Below are positions 34,640 to 44,201 of a stretch of 64,000 nucleotides of DNA, one piece after another (positions within the stretch are counted from its first letter, which is position 1; every line of letters starts with the position of its first letter). Under the pieces are notes generated by a model. That model did no database searches. It was given only the letters and a program-made list of their open reading frames with translations, and had not been told where the DNA came from. Both the position numbers and the translations under genes were made by a program. Source of the DNA: a virus; the IMG/VR virus record IMGVR_UViG_3300020183_000065, positions 1 through 64,000 of that record. One strand, given 5' to 3'.

Positions 34640-34963
34640 ATGGGACTACAATATTATAACAGATATAATGAATTTTTAATTAACGGAGAACAAACTGTGG
34701 TTCCGTATATTGTATTACCATCAAAATCTTCAGATAAAAAACATATTTATGTAGCTAATCAATCGAGATTAGATAAGATATCCCAACAGTATTACGGAAC
34801 ACCATTCTTTGGGTGGTTAATACAAACAGCTAACCCCCAATTTAGTGGGTTAGAAAGTAACATTCCTGATGGTACAGTATTGACAATTCCATTTCCATTA
34901 GTAAGTTCTTTACAAGACTATAAAACTCAATTAGATAATCATTTCTTTTATTATGGTAGGTAA
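34640..34963 (+). CDS. LysM-type baseplate wedge protein (gp53-like)
   Basis: The 107-residue protein has ANQSRLDKISQQYYGTPFF, GWLIQTANPQFSGLES and NIPDGTVLTIPFP, the pattern of the LysM-like domain of gp53-type wedge proteins, which bind the inner baseplate rather than peptidoglycan. It starts one base after the previous stop (TAATATG junction) and overlaps the next gene by 11 nt. The length fits a minimal gp53 core (196 in T4). Confidence in the family is good; its precise partner is not known. Confidence 0.8.
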   Translation: MGLQYYNRYNEFLINGEQTVVPYIVLPSKSSDKKHIYVANQSRLDKISQQYYGTPFFGWLIQTANPQFSGLESNIPDGTVLTIPFPLVSSLQDYKTQLDNHFFYYGR

Positions 34964-37900
34964 CGGTGAAAATATATTAGTAGAATACGACTACGACAAC
35001 ATAACCGTAATAGACCCAAATAAAGTAATTGATGATTTAGGGAATGTTTCAGAAAGATTTGTCAAACAAGAAGATTTAGTTTATTACGCCAACCTTGAGT
35101 GTAATGTACTACCCAGAACTAAACTAGCTTTGGGTACCGCGGTTAATGATCAAATTAGAACCATATCTGTCGGTAAAATTAATTTTTTAAACCCTGGGTT
35201 TAAAACCTTTTTAGATAATTCATACACTGATGAGATTACCGGTAAAGGATCACTAACGGGACAAGGAGTGAATCAACCAAAATTAAACTCAATACAAAAT
35301 CCAAATAAGGAAGGTGACTATTACATAACACAAGAAACATATAGTAACGGTAAACCTGGATCAATTGACAATGGATTACTAGGTATGGTTGATATAAATG
35401 TTTCGATCGGTCTAGATTACTTACCTGTAATTGACATTACATTGGAGGACGTTAAGGGGAGAGCTTTGTTTGAAGGGGGGGATAACTCACCATACGCAGC
35501 TTTTTTTCAATTACCATACCCCCAATTTACATTAACACTTAAAGGATACTACGGTAAAGCGGTTAAGTACCCCATAATGTTACAATCTTTCACCTCAACT
35601 TTTCAACCGTCGAGTGGTAATTTTGTCATTAAATTAAAATTTTATGGTTATAAATACACATTACTATCGTATATAAATTGGGATTCCTTAATGGCGGTAC
35701 CACATATGTACAACAGTAACGTTAGTACAGTTAAGTTCACAACTACAGATAATCAAACTAACGTATCAAGTATAAGTAAGAAAACAGTTAGTAGGGGGTA
35801 TCAAAAAATAAAAGAAGTCTATTCTGAATATAAATCTAAAGGACTTATTGGTGACGACTTCCCAGAGATTACAATCAAACAATTAAAATCCAGATTAGAT
35901 TTATTTATTACGGATGTTTTAAATAGTTTTTCAAAACAAAACTTCGCTGTATTAACCGAAATAGACAACTACTCAAGAATACTGTATGAATACAACCAAA
36001 AAGTATTTCAGTTACAATTAGATTCCTGGTTTAATAAATTCATGGACACCACAAATTATTTTTTGGTTAAAAACACAGATATTAAGATTTACCAATTTAA
36101 AAAAGAATTAAACACTGAAACATTAAGAACTGAAGGTATAACAGTTCTTGAGGGTTACATTACCGAGTACAATAAAAAACTATCGGAAAATCCGGTACTT
36201 GGGAAGAATGGTAGAGTTGAGATAAATGTTAATGAGGTACAAAAAACCGTACCAGTTGATATCTCACTTCAGACATTTAAATACCCAGTTACGGTCGACG
36301 ACATCAATTTTGAGGAGAGTTATTTACAAAGGAACCCAACAGTAAAAACTACTTCCGGTCCAATCTACGATAAATTTGTCACAGATAGTAAGACCGAATT
36401 TTTTTCAGCCGGGACAAATCAAACTTTATTTTATTATTTTGAGGGTAAAAATTCATTTAGGGATAAAATAACCACAATCGAAAAAACTGTTTTGGAAATT
36501 AGAAATCTAATTGAGGATGATATGACCAAAGCTATTACTAGTAAATTAAATGATAAGAATAATAAACTAGGTTTCAAACCGTCAATAAGAAATATTTTAG
36601 CTGTTTTTTACGCACAGGGTGAAGCTTTTATTAGATTACTTGATGATGTACATATAAAAGCTTGGGGGTTAAACGACAATAAATACCGAAAAGAATTGAT
36701 ATTCGGAAATACAACAGTAAAAAGTGTTGACTTCAAAGACACATCACAAAATAATACACCAATATATCCTTGGCCCCAAGTAATTAGAGAAACTATTGGT
36801 GAGGATAAAGAAGAAAAATTTGAATTAATATATCCAGGTGATCCATCTATATCAACAACAGCAAGAGCTTTTTCACCTGAAATTTGGCCGGAAGTTGAAT
36901 TTGTTGAAGAATGGATAAAGGGTTTTACTACTAGAGATGAATTAATACCAGATCCCGGACCAGTATCTGATTCTAGTGGACGACCAAATAGATCTAGTTT
37001 AAATGGGGTTGAGTTCCCAATATCAAACCAAGTATTTCAGAATAAAGAGGAAGTTAAATTTTTCTTTGAAATTTATGAAAGATTATTTTTAAATAGTTTT
37101 TATAGTAAATTAAGTCGAGTTTCTGGTTATGATTCCGGTGTATATACCGTTGAATCTGAATGTGAAAAAGTTAACATCGTAAATAGTCTTGGTGACGACA
37201 ACCCATTTTTAATTAAAACATTACGAGAATATCAACTAAATCAATCAAATTTTTTACCATTCCTTAGACATATTTCTAATAGTGGTGAAGGTGAGAGTTG
37301 GCAAAAATACATTCGAGGTGAATTTGTAACCCCATATATCCAAAATTTTTCAGAATCCCCATACGGCATCTTTAATTCAGATATTATAGGGAATCAAAAA
37401 TCACAACCAGATGTTAGTTTAATTGATAAAACAGAAACAAATATAACCGAATATATAGAAAACCAAACCACATCAAATAGTTTTGATTTTTCCGACACGT
37501 ATCCGATTACAAATTTATTTTGGGACAACAACTACCTAGCTAATGGTAAAACAATATTATTAAGTGAAAATTCGTATAACACTAAAAATACGTTAAAATA
37601 TAACCCAACATTAAAAACAATTACTAATTTTTTAAATAACTACGATTTCAATACATGTAGACCAATAACTAATTTTAATTATAAAAATAATACATTTAGT
37701 CAAGAAATTGATTTATCAAATCTAACCTCATTCTACAAAAATAGAAAATATGATGAACAGTTTATAACTGAGGGTAATTTAAATTATATCAACTATAGTG
37801 GTACTGTGAGTAGTAATCAAACTACGTCAATGTTAAACACCCCGTATTTTATAAACGCAATACAAAAGGGGGTTTATAATTTCAGATATGAGACACTTAA

Positions 37901-40900
37901 TTTGTATCCATTTAAATCCGCGGCTTTTTTATTTTTAAATAGTTTACCACTATCTACCTTAAGAGAAAAATATAAAAATTTTGATGAAACAAATAACACA
38001 ACAACAGAACTAGATTATTTAATATCAACATTTAAAAAATTTGGTGCGGTACATAAATTACCATATGCTTGGATTTTAAAATACGGATCAATTTGGCACA
38101 GATATAAAACCTGGAACGAAACTGGTGTCGATATCTTGGATGAGGTGTGGAAAAATTTTGACTATAAATCTAGTTATAACCCATATGAACCATCAGCTAC
38201 CACAAAAACATTTACTGTGAATATTGACAGTTCACCAACTGATATTGTATTACAAGAAAACATATTAGATTTAACCAAAACAAATACAGTAATAAACACT
38301 GGATTTTACCCACAATTAATTGACGACTTTAACACATTTTTTCAAGGAACTAGATTATTCTCCGGTACAACACAGGTAATCGGTAAAGGTAGTGTAAGTG
38401 GTACAACATTTACTGTTAATGAAATTAATGTAAATGAATTAGTTACCGGATCAACAATTGTTCTATCCGGTGTCACAACAGGATTCACAATTGTAAATCA
38501 AGTTTCCGGAACAGCGAATGGTGTTGGTAAATATACAATCGACACTAATTTACCAGTTCAGACACTAAAGTCATTTTATGTTACAAATCTAAGTGTTGAC
38601 CCATATCAAGACACAAACTTACAAGGTTTGATTGATACTGGTGGGATGATATTAACAAATACACAACAAACAAAGATATTTGAAGAAATAGGTTTTGACC
38701 CAAACAACCCATTAAGAGCTTTAAAATTTGTACCTTGGAGTGTACTAGCTAAAAAAAGTGATAGTGAGTATTATGTATTACCTTCATTTGGAACTACGGT
38801 TAGTCAGATAAAGGGTGAATTATTTAAATCCGGTAAATTAAAATTTGAAATTATAGATAATACATCATTATATAATGGATCTGTAAGATTATTCTGGGGA
38901 GCACCAAATTTTGGATTTTTTGACAACAGCAGAGTTGTTAAATCATCACCAGATAGTTATTTTAAGTATGTCCTATCCGGTGAGTCAAAACAAGAAAACT
39001 TCTCAATAAATGGTGAAATAAGTGGGTATACAAAAATAAGTGAAATATTTACCACTTTTGAAAAAGGAATTTTAGATTTGTTTGAGACCGAATTTTTAAA
39101 CTTTAGTAGAAGTGTTTACGATTATAAACAAACAATACCCCCAACACAAACAACAGAAACTGAAACAGAAATCACTAATAAAAATTTCCAACAGTTAATG
39201 AGAAAAATGTTTGTGGTAAAAAAACCAACAGGGACTACCGGTGATTTAATTATTTCAGAAACAATATCAAATCAAAAACTAACATTTGAATCATATTTTA
39301 AACAGTTTATGGAATATGATGTTGTTTTAAAAGTTGGAAACCCAACTATGTTTAATCGAAGAACTTTTTACACTTTCTCTAATAAATTTTTTGTCGACCC
39401 AATTAGTTATTTTGGTTATAATCAAACAACACCAGGATCATTACCAACTAGTGGTGGTACAATAACATTATCACAATCTAAATCAATATACCCAGAAACT
39501 TGGAAAGATTTGGAGTTATATGTTGGATTTTCAGAAATTCCAGAATTACAATATAAAGATTCCGGATCATATATTACAGATTTTTTTGTGGATATGAATG
39601 TACAGTTTAATTCAAAAAACATAATTGATTTTGCCCCCATAATAAAAATATACGCAACACAAAAACTTAAAGATCCGTCATTAAATTATACAAAATTTTA
39701 TGACTTAATGAACACCTATCTTGATACTACTGAAAAATATTTAAACGACTCACTGGAAGTTTTGATGACATCAGTTAGAAAAGATTTACCAGGAGTCGTG
39801 TCAATTTCAATCGACGACCAGAGTAAATATAAAGAATACCAAGGGGAACAAACAAGATTTGAGTTATGGGAATTATTTAAAACACTAAATGATACCTGGA
39901 TATCTGGTGGTGACTTTAAAACAAAAACATTATTTGAAGATGTAATGTTAGTCGACAGAGCTAGTAGGGATATCGGTGATAAAATATTGGTGGATATTTT
40001 TAAAATTAGGTCATTAATCGATAACGATAACGTTAAGGTAAATTTGTTAGATGTAGTAACAACAATATTAACACAAAATAACTTTATTCACTTCATGTTA
40101 CCAGCTTACGTTAATTTTTATAATGTACAAGACGTTGTTAAAAACCCGATACCAAGATCTGAAGGTAGTTTGGAATTTGCTAACTCGTTATTTGGTACAT
40201 ATTTAAATGTTGATTATCGTAAGTCATCACCAAAGTTTTTATGTATGTACGCCTCAAAACCGAGTGAACACTTGGATATGAAAGAAAATATTGACTACAG
40301 GTTTAGAAATGACGCTTTTGATTTAAGAAGAGCTAGTGATAACCCATTAGTTGAGGACCAAACAAATAAAACTAACTGGGCAACATCAAATAAAGTCGTC
40401 GGTTTTAATGTTGATGTCGGACCACAGAACCAACAAATATTTAAAGAATTTAGTGTTTCACAAGACCCCGGAAAACCAACGAGTGAGTCGATAGCTGCTA
40501 TCGATGACATGGCAAACCAAAATAGAAATAGAACATCAACAACACAAAGTAACTCATTATACAACATATATAAAAATAGGAGTTATAGTTGTCAAGTTGA
40601 AATGATGGGTAACGCACTAATCCAACCGATGATGTATTTTAATCTGAGGTACGTACCTATGTTTAGTGGACCATATATGATAACAAAAGTAATACATAGA
40701 ATTAGTGAAAATGGTTTTGACACTTCATTTGAGGGTATTAGACAACCATTTTATAGTATACCAAAAATTGACAACTTTATTCAGTCATTAACAAAAAACA
40801 TAGTAACAAAAATAAGGGAAGAAATAAAGGAGAGTTATACTAGATCAAAATTGGACCCAAACAATGTGATCTTCCAAAAAGATACAATTCTAGGTAATTT

Positions 40901-41537
40901 AGGAACTAAAGAGACATTAACAACAAATCAAGATTGTTCAGATAAATTGTTACCACAATATGGTTTATATTACAATTTGACAAATCCAACACAAACCAAA
41001 GTAACATTCAAAGACGTTTTCGATAAAATAATAACAAAACTGGAAGCTTTAAATTTTAAAGACGACACAACAAACAAGTTATTTTATTTGGAAAACGGAG
41101 CTTCATTTATATTCAGTGTCATGTATGTCGACTCTGGGATTTCAACCGGATTTGAAGCTTACGAGAATAACTTCTCAACGATAAATCTAACGGAGTTTTA
41201 TGGTGGTGATTTAACAACATATATGACAACTAAATATTTTTGTGTGACCAGAGGAAATTCACAAACAACAAATATTCCAGTTGCTCAATTTGAAACATTG
41301 GATAAGTTTTTAGATTTCTTTGTAGTTAAGTTTAGTGGTAAGATAGTTTCACTAACAAAGGAAATAAATTCAACAACAACTCCAGTTTTAGATACATTAC
41401 TTAAATATTATGTTTTGGAATGGCCAATAAAACAAAATGACGACGTTCTCACTCTATTAACCGAGGATGATAAAACTAAAATACAATCAAGAATTGGTGA
41501 AGGTTTATTGAAATTTCAGGAATTATACAAAAAGTAA
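34953..41537 (+). CDS. Giant baseplate hub-region protein
   Basis: At 2194 residues this is the largest product in the window. Residues 140 to 240 include GLLGMVDINVSIGLDYLPVI and PYPQFTLTLKGYYGKAVKYPI, a beta-barrel-like stretch such as tail tube initiator or hub domains have. Near residue 1870 it has YSCQVEMMGNALIQPMMYF, then RYVPMFSGPYMITKVIHRIS and FDTSFEGIRQPF, which fits the hub domain of gp27 and late control D proteins, where a barrel is followed by a loop to the spike. The middle 1500 residues are not recognised. It overlaps the previous gene by 11 nt. It is probably a fused hub and initiator; no spike or lysozyme motif is visible in it. Confidence 0.6.
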   Translation: MVGNGENILVEYDYDNITVIDPNKVIDDLGNVSERFVKQEDLVYYANLECNVLPRTKLALGTAVNDQIRTISVGKINFLNPGFKTFLDNSYTDEITGKGSLTGQGVNQPKLNSIQNPNKEGDYYITQETYSNGKPGSIDNGLLGMVDINVSIGLDYLPVIDITLEDVKGRALFEGGDNSPYAAFFQLPYPQFTLTLKGYYGKAVKYPIMLQSFTSTFQPSSGNFVIKLKFYGYKYTLLSYINWDSLMAVPHMYNSNVSTVKFTTTDNQTNVSSISKKTVSRGYQKIKEVYSEYKSKGLIGDDFPEITIKQLKSRLDLFITDVLNSFSKQNFAVLTEIDNYSRILYEYNQKVFQLQLDSWFNKFMDTTNYFLVKNTDIKIYQFKKELNTETLRTEGITVLEGYITEYNKKLSENPVLGKNGRVEINVNEVQKTVPVDISLQTFKYPVTVDDINFEESYLQRNPTVKTTSGPIYDKFVTDSKTEFFSAGTNQTLFYYFEGKNSFRDKITTIEKTVLEIRNLIEDDMTKAITSKLNDKNNKLGFKPSIRNILAVFYAQGEAFIRLLDDVHIKAWGLNDNKYRKELIFGNTTVKSVDFKDTSQNNTPIYPWPQVIRETIGEDKEEKFELIYPGDPSISTTARAFSPEIWPEVEFVEEWIKGFTTRDELIPDPGPVSDSSGRPNRSSLNGVEFPISNQVFQNKEEVKFFFEIYERLFLNSFYSKLSRVSGYDSGVYTVESECEKVNIVNSLGDDNPFLIKTLREYQLNQSNFLPFLRHISNSGEGESWQKYIRGEFVTPYIQNFSESPYGIFNSDIIGNQKSQPDVSLIDKTETNITEYIENQTTSNSFDFSDTYPITNLFWDNNYLANGKTILLSENSYNTKNTLKYNPTLKTITNFLNNYDFNTCRPITNFNYKNNTFSQEIDLSNLTSFYKNRKYDEQFITEGNLNYINYSGTVSSNQTTSMLNTPYFINAIQKGVYNFRYETLNLYPFKSAAFLFLNSLPLSTLREKYKNFDETNNTTTELDYLISTFKKFGAVHKLPYAWILKYGSIWHRYKTWNETGVDILDEVWKNFDYKSSYNPYEPSATTKTFTVNIDSSPTDIVLQENILDLTKTNTVINTGFYPQLIDDFNTFFQGTRLFSGTTQVIGKGSVSGTTFTVNEINVNELVTGSTIVLSGVTTGFTIVNQVSGTANGVGKYTIDTNLPVQTLKSFYVTNLSVDPYQDTNLQGLIDTGGMILTNTQQTKIFEEIGFDPNNPLRALKFVPWSVLAKKSDSEYYVLPSFGTTVSQIKGELFKSGKLKFEIIDNTSLYNGSVRLFWGAPNFGFFDNSRVVKSSPDSYFKYVLSGESKQENFSINGEISGYTKISEIFTTFEKGILDLFETEFLNFSRSVYDYKQTIPPTQTTETETEITNKNFQQLMRKMFVVKKPTGTTGDLIISETISNQKLTFESYFKQFMEYDVVLKVGNPTMFNRRTFYTFSNKFFVDPISYFGYNQTTPGSLPTSGGTITLSQSKSIYPETWKDLELYVGFSEIPELQYKDSGSYITDFFVDMNVQFNSKNIIDFAPIIKIYATQKLKDPSLNYTKFYDLMNTYLDTTEKYLNDSLEVLMTSVRKDLPGVVSISIDDQSKYKEYQGEQTRFELWELFKTLNDTWISGGDFKTKTLFEDVMLVDRASRDIGDKILVDIFKIRSLIDNDNVKVNLLDVVTTILTQNNFIHFMLPAYVNFYNVQDVVKNPIPRSEGSLEFANSLFGTYLNVDYRKSSPKFLCMYASKPSEHLDMKENIDYRFRNDAFDLRRASDNPLVEDQTNKTNWATSNKVVGFNVDVGPQNQQIFKEFSVSQDPGKPTSESIAAIDDMANQNRNRTSTTQSNSLYNIYKNRSYSCQVEMMGNALIQPMMYFNLRYVPMFSGPYMITKVIHRISENGFDTSFEGIRQPFYSIPKIDNFIQSLTKNIVTKIREEIKESYTRSKLDPNNVIFQKDTILGNLGTKETLTTNQDCSDKLLPQYGLYYNLTNPTQTKVTFKDVFDKIITKLEALNFKDDTTNKLFYLENGASFIFSVMYVDSGISTGFEAYENNFSTINLTEFYGGDLTTYMTTKYFCVTRGNSQTTNIPVAQFETLDKFLDFFVVKFSGKIVSLTKEINSTTTPVLDTLLKYYVLEWPIKQNDDVLTLLTEDDKTKIQSRIGEGLLKFQELYKK

Positions 41538-41555
41538 TTTTATGGTAGATTGATA

Positions 41556-41563
41556 TATTTATA
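41556..41563 (+). promoter_or_regulatory. TATTTATA octamer, candidate late promoter element
   Basis: It ends 15 nt before the ATG at 41579. Confidence 0.45.
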
Positions 41564-41578
41564 TATAAAAACAATACT

Positions 41579-41806
41579 ATGAGTAATACAAAATTAATTT
41601 TAGATAACTACCTTGGAAAAAACACTAGAGTTAGTGAAAAAGATTCCGGTAATGGGTATAAAGAAGTTTGTGATTTGGATACTGGTGATTGCTACACAAT
41701 CAGAATGAAAGATGGTCTAATTGAAAGGGTTGATAATACCATGAATAAATTTAAAAAAATTCAAGTTGAAACCACTACTGGAATTAAACAATTATTAAAC
41801 GGATAA
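41579..41806 (+). CDS. Small conserved-looking protein of unknown function
   Basis: The 75-residue product has KEVCDLDTGDCYTIRMKDGLIER, two cysteines around a D-T-G-D turn, a strand and a helical end. No family is recognised. It shares a promoter-like octamer and probably a message with the next gene, which starts one base after its stop. A role in tail or baseplate assembly is suggested only by the location after the hub gene. Confidence 0.5.
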   Translation: MSNTKLILDNYLGKNTRVSEKDSGNGYKEVCDLDTGDCYTIRMKDGLIERVDNTMNKFKKIQVETTTGIKQLLNG

Positions 41807-41807
41807 A

Positions 41808-42515
41808 ATGAGAATAGACGAAAAAATAATCAAAGAAATCGAAAGATACAATACTATTAATAAATATATTGTAGAACAAGTAGAACTGGATCCAGCTGCC
41901 GCACCAGTTGACGAACCAACAGATCTACCACCAGTTCCTGGTGAGGGAACCGATGTAGGGGTTCCACCACCAACAGGGGATGTTCCACCAGTGGGAGATG
42001 TTCCACCAGCAGGAACTACACCACCCACACCACCATCCGGTCCAGAACCAGTTGATGTCACTAAAGATCCGGACGTTGAGGAATTAGGTAATGAAGAAAA
42101 CACTGATGAAGAAGGTGAAACTGAGGAATTAGACATTACTGACTTGGTTGACACACAAAAAACAATGTCGGACAAACAGGAAGAATATTTCGATAATTTA
42201 TTTAATCAATTAAGTTCATTAGAATCTAAATTAGGTGAAATGGACACATTGGTCAACAAGATTAATGATTTAGAAAATAAACTGGAAAAATATAGACCTA
42301 AAACACCACAAGAAAAATTAGAATTAAGGTCTCTAGATTCCGGACCATTCCAACAAAAATTGTCAGACTTCTTTGTTGATAAACAAGAAGAAATGGAAAA
42401 GTCAGGTAAAAACGAATATGTCTTAACAACGGATGATGTTTCGGAGTTTTCACCAAAACAAATTGAAGACACCTTTAATACTTATGATGAGGAGAATCTT
42501 AAAAACTTAAGATAA
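41808..42515 (+). CDS. Pro-rich and coiled-coil virion-type protein
   Basis: The 235-residue protein has a short charged helix at residues 1 to 25 (IIKEIERYNTINKYI), then a Pro/Gly/Val/Thr-rich low-complexity stretch (residues 28 to 85), an acidic segment (EELGNEENTDEEGETEEL), a coiled coil (DNLFNQLSSLESKLGEMDTL and NKINDLENKLEKY, about 125 to 165) and a C-terminal helical domain ending EENLKNLR. The layout fits a structural adaptor or scaffold that connects two complexes. It is the last gene before a terminator. Function is unknown. Confidence 0.5.
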   Translation: MRIDEKIIKEIERYNTINKYIVEQVELDPAAAPVDEPTDLPPVPGEGTDVGVPPPTGDVPPVGDVPPAGTTPPTPPSGPEPVDVTKDPDVEELGNEENTDEEGETEELDITDLVDTQKTMSDKQEEYFDNLFNQLSSLESKLGEMDTLVNKINDLENKLEKYRPKTPQEKLELRSLDSGPFQQKLSDFFVDKQEEMEKSGKNEYVLTTDDVSEFSPKQIEDTFNTYDEENLKNLR

Positions 42516-42518
42516 TAG

Positions 42519-42546
42519 AATGGGACCAAAAGTCCCATTTTTTTTT
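42519..42546 (+). terminator. Intrinsic terminator before the replication module
   Basis: AATGGGAC (42519 to 42526) and GTCCCATT (42532 to 42539) form a perfect 8-bp stem with a CAAAA loop and a T run. Confidence 0.9.
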
Positions 42547-42556
42547 GTTCCACTAC

Positions 42557-42585
42557 TTGACAACCTAATTTATTTATCTTATACT
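42557..42585 (+). promoter_or_regulatory. Promoter of the SSB gene
   Basis: TTGACA (42557 to 42562), 17 nt and TATACT (42580 to 42585) form a near-perfect sigma70-type promoter; read as TTG-N20-TA-TA-CTTA it is also close to the Bacteroidota type. The leader is about 25 nt and AU rich. Confidence 0.55.
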
Positions 42586-42596
42586 TACAATTGTAA
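42585..42596. promoter_or_regulatory. 12-bp palindrome at the SSB transcription start
   Basis: TTACAATTGTAA is a perfect palindrome directly after the TATACT box, where an operator would block initiation. It could equally be a short hairpin or chance in AT-rich DNA. Confidence 0.3.
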
Positions 42597-42616
42597 ACTT
42601 TTAATTTATATATTTT

Positions 42617-43477
42617 ATGGCGACAAATGTCTTAGACGCGGTACTAGCACAGTACGAACAATCAAAACAAAGTGGTTCTTCCTCCACTTCAAAAATGTCT
42701 CAGGAAGAGAGAATGAAAAAATATTTCGCAGCAATCCTTAAGGATACTGAGAAACAAGGTCAACGAAGAGTTAGAATCCTACCAACAAGTGACGGATCAT
42801 CACCATTTAAAGAGGTTTGGTTTCATGATCTCCAAGTAGATGGTAAGTATCAGAAATTTTATGACCCAGGAAAAAATGACAATGAACGTTCACCTTTAAA
42901 TGAGGTTTACGAAACTTTAATGTCAACCGGGAAAGATTCTGACAAAGAACTAGCTAAACAATACAAAGCACGTAAGTTTTATATTGTTAAAGTAATTGAT
43001 CGTGATAATGAACAAGACGGAGTTAAGTTTTGGAGATTTAAACACAATTACAAACAAGAAGGGATTCTTGATAAAATAATTCCAATCTGGAAAGCTAAGG
43101 GTGATATTACAAATCCAGAAAATGGTAGAGACTTGATCCTTGAACTAACCAAAGCTAAAACACCAAAGGGTGGGGTATACACGGTAATCCAAACAATTAT
43201 GTATGATGACCCAAGTTCAATTAGTAGTGATTCTGATTTAGCTAACGAATGGGTTAATGATGAATTAACTTGGGAAGACGTGTACTCTAAAAAACCAGTT
43301 GAATATCTTGAGGCTATCTCTAGAGGGGAAACACCAAGATGGGACTCAGACGCTGGAAAATATGTCTACTCTAATGACGTTGAAGAAACCACAACAATTG
43401 GTGGTGGATCAAAATCAATCAATGAAGTAGAAGATCCACAAGTTAATGACGATATTGACGAGGAGTTACCATTCTAA
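42617..43477 (+). CDS. gp32: Single-stranded DNA-binding protein, gp32-like
   Basis: The 286-residue protein begins the replication module. It has a flexible Ser-rich N terminus, a core with RRVRILPTSDG and WFHDLQVDGKYQKFYDP, KARKFYIVKVIDR and KFWRFKHNYKQEG, which fit the OB fold of T4-like gp32 proteins, and an acidic tail ending DDIDEELPF. It has no cysteine, so the zinc site of T4 gp32 is absent. The C-terminal tip resembles the D-D-I-P-F tip of bacterial SSB, so it may dock host or phage replication proteins. It probably coats ssDNA for UvsX and the helicase. It is regulated by a strong promoter and possibly by binding its own AU-rich leader, as T4 gp32 does. Confidence 0.85.
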   Translation: MATNVLDAVLAQYEQSKQSGSSSTSKMSQEERMKKYFAAILKDTEKQGQRRVRILPTSDGSSPFKEVWFHDLQVDGKYQKFYDPGKNDNERSPLNEVYETLMSTGKDSDKELAKQYKARKFYIVKVIDRDNEQDGVKFWRFKHNYKQEGILDKIIPIWKAKGDITNPENGRDLILELTKAKTPKGGVYTVIQTIMYDDPSSISSDSDLANEWVNDELTWEDVYSKKPVEYLEAISRGETPRWDSDAGKYVYSNDVEETTTIGGGSKSINEVEDPQVNDDIDEELPF

Positions 43478-43488
43478 TTTTTAATATA

Positions 43489-43523
43489 CTTGGACATCTA
43501 CCTAGATTAGGTGTCCAAGTTTT
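43489..43523 (+). terminator. Terminator-like hairpin after the SSB gene
   Basis: A 12-bp stem (43489 to 43500 with 43508 to 43519, one T-G pair) with a CCTAGAT loop is followed by only TTTT, so read-through is likely. It may reduce expression of later genes relative to SSB. Confidence 0.7.
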
Positions 43524-43534
43524 ACTATAAAAAA

Positions 43535-44185
43535 ATGAAAGTATTGTGTTTTACCCCAAGTTTTAATCGGTATAAAATGTTAAGAGGATGTGTACAGGAT
43601 ATAAATAGTCAAACATATCAAGATATATTCCACTCAGTAAATATTACAATGGAAAGATCCACGCATCAAAAAAATTACATCCAAAAAATATTTGACGATG
43701 TTAAAACCAATAAAAATAGTTTCACTTACACATTAAATCAACACCAACATACAAATCACATTAATACAATTTTAGCTGTGGAGAATTATGAAGAGTATGA
43801 CATTTTTGTTAAAATAGACGATGATGACATATATAAAAAAGATTACATAATGAACATAGTTAATTTCTTTAAAGAAAACGATGTAGATGTCCTATCCTCA
43901 ACAATAAGGTATCAGTTAAATGGAAACGTTGTAAGATTGGTTAACACTCATAATTTAGGAGCTAATCCAGAAAATTGTGATTTTAAAATACCAGCTACAT
44001 TTGCTTTTAACTTAAAAAGTTTTAATTTAATAAAAACCCTATCAAAAATTTACGGATTTGAGGATAACATGTGGAGAGACGTTTGGTGTGAAAATAAATG
44101 TAAAATATGTGAAATAGATAACACCGAAAATATAATTTGGAATATACACGGAAAAAATACATCAACATCTAATTTTTTAATTTAA
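43535..44185 (+). CDS. GT2-type glycosyltransferase inserted in the replication module
   Basis: The ATG at 43535 is preferred to a GTG at 43511 that lies in the hairpin, giving 216 residues. The sequence opens KVLCFTPSFNRYKMLRGCVQ, which is the N-terminal strand of GT-A family 2 enzymes, and has FVKIDDDDIYKKDYI with a D-x-D site. The protein is short, lacking a C-terminal helical domain. It is out of place between SSB and UvsX, in a region otherwise made of DNA metabolism genes. It may modify DNA bases or a protein, or be an accessory gene gained later. Base composition is like its neighbours. Confidence 0.75.
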   Translation: MKVLCFTPSFNRYKMLRGCVQDINSQTYQDIFHSVNITMERSTHQKNYIQKIFDDVKTNKNSFTYTLNQHQHTNHINTILAVENYEEYDIFVKIDDDDIYKKDYIMNIVNFFKENDVDVLSSTIRYQLNGNVVRLVNTHNLGANPENCDFKIPATFAFNLKSFNLIKTLSKIYGFEDNMWRDVWCENKCKICEIDNTENIIWNIHGKNTSTSNFLI

Positions 44186-44201
44186 AAAAAAAAATAAATA
44201 T

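Noticed and set aside
41795-42175. Minus-strand frame of 126 codons rich in Gly, Ser and Thr
   Set aside because: It is the antisense of the Pro-rich stretch of the 41808 gene; low-complexity GC-richer DNA leaves the other strand open by chance.
42520-42741. Plus-strand frame of 73 codons across the terminator and SSB start
   Set aside because: It runs through a strong terminator and the SSB promoter and overlaps the SSB gene in another frame.
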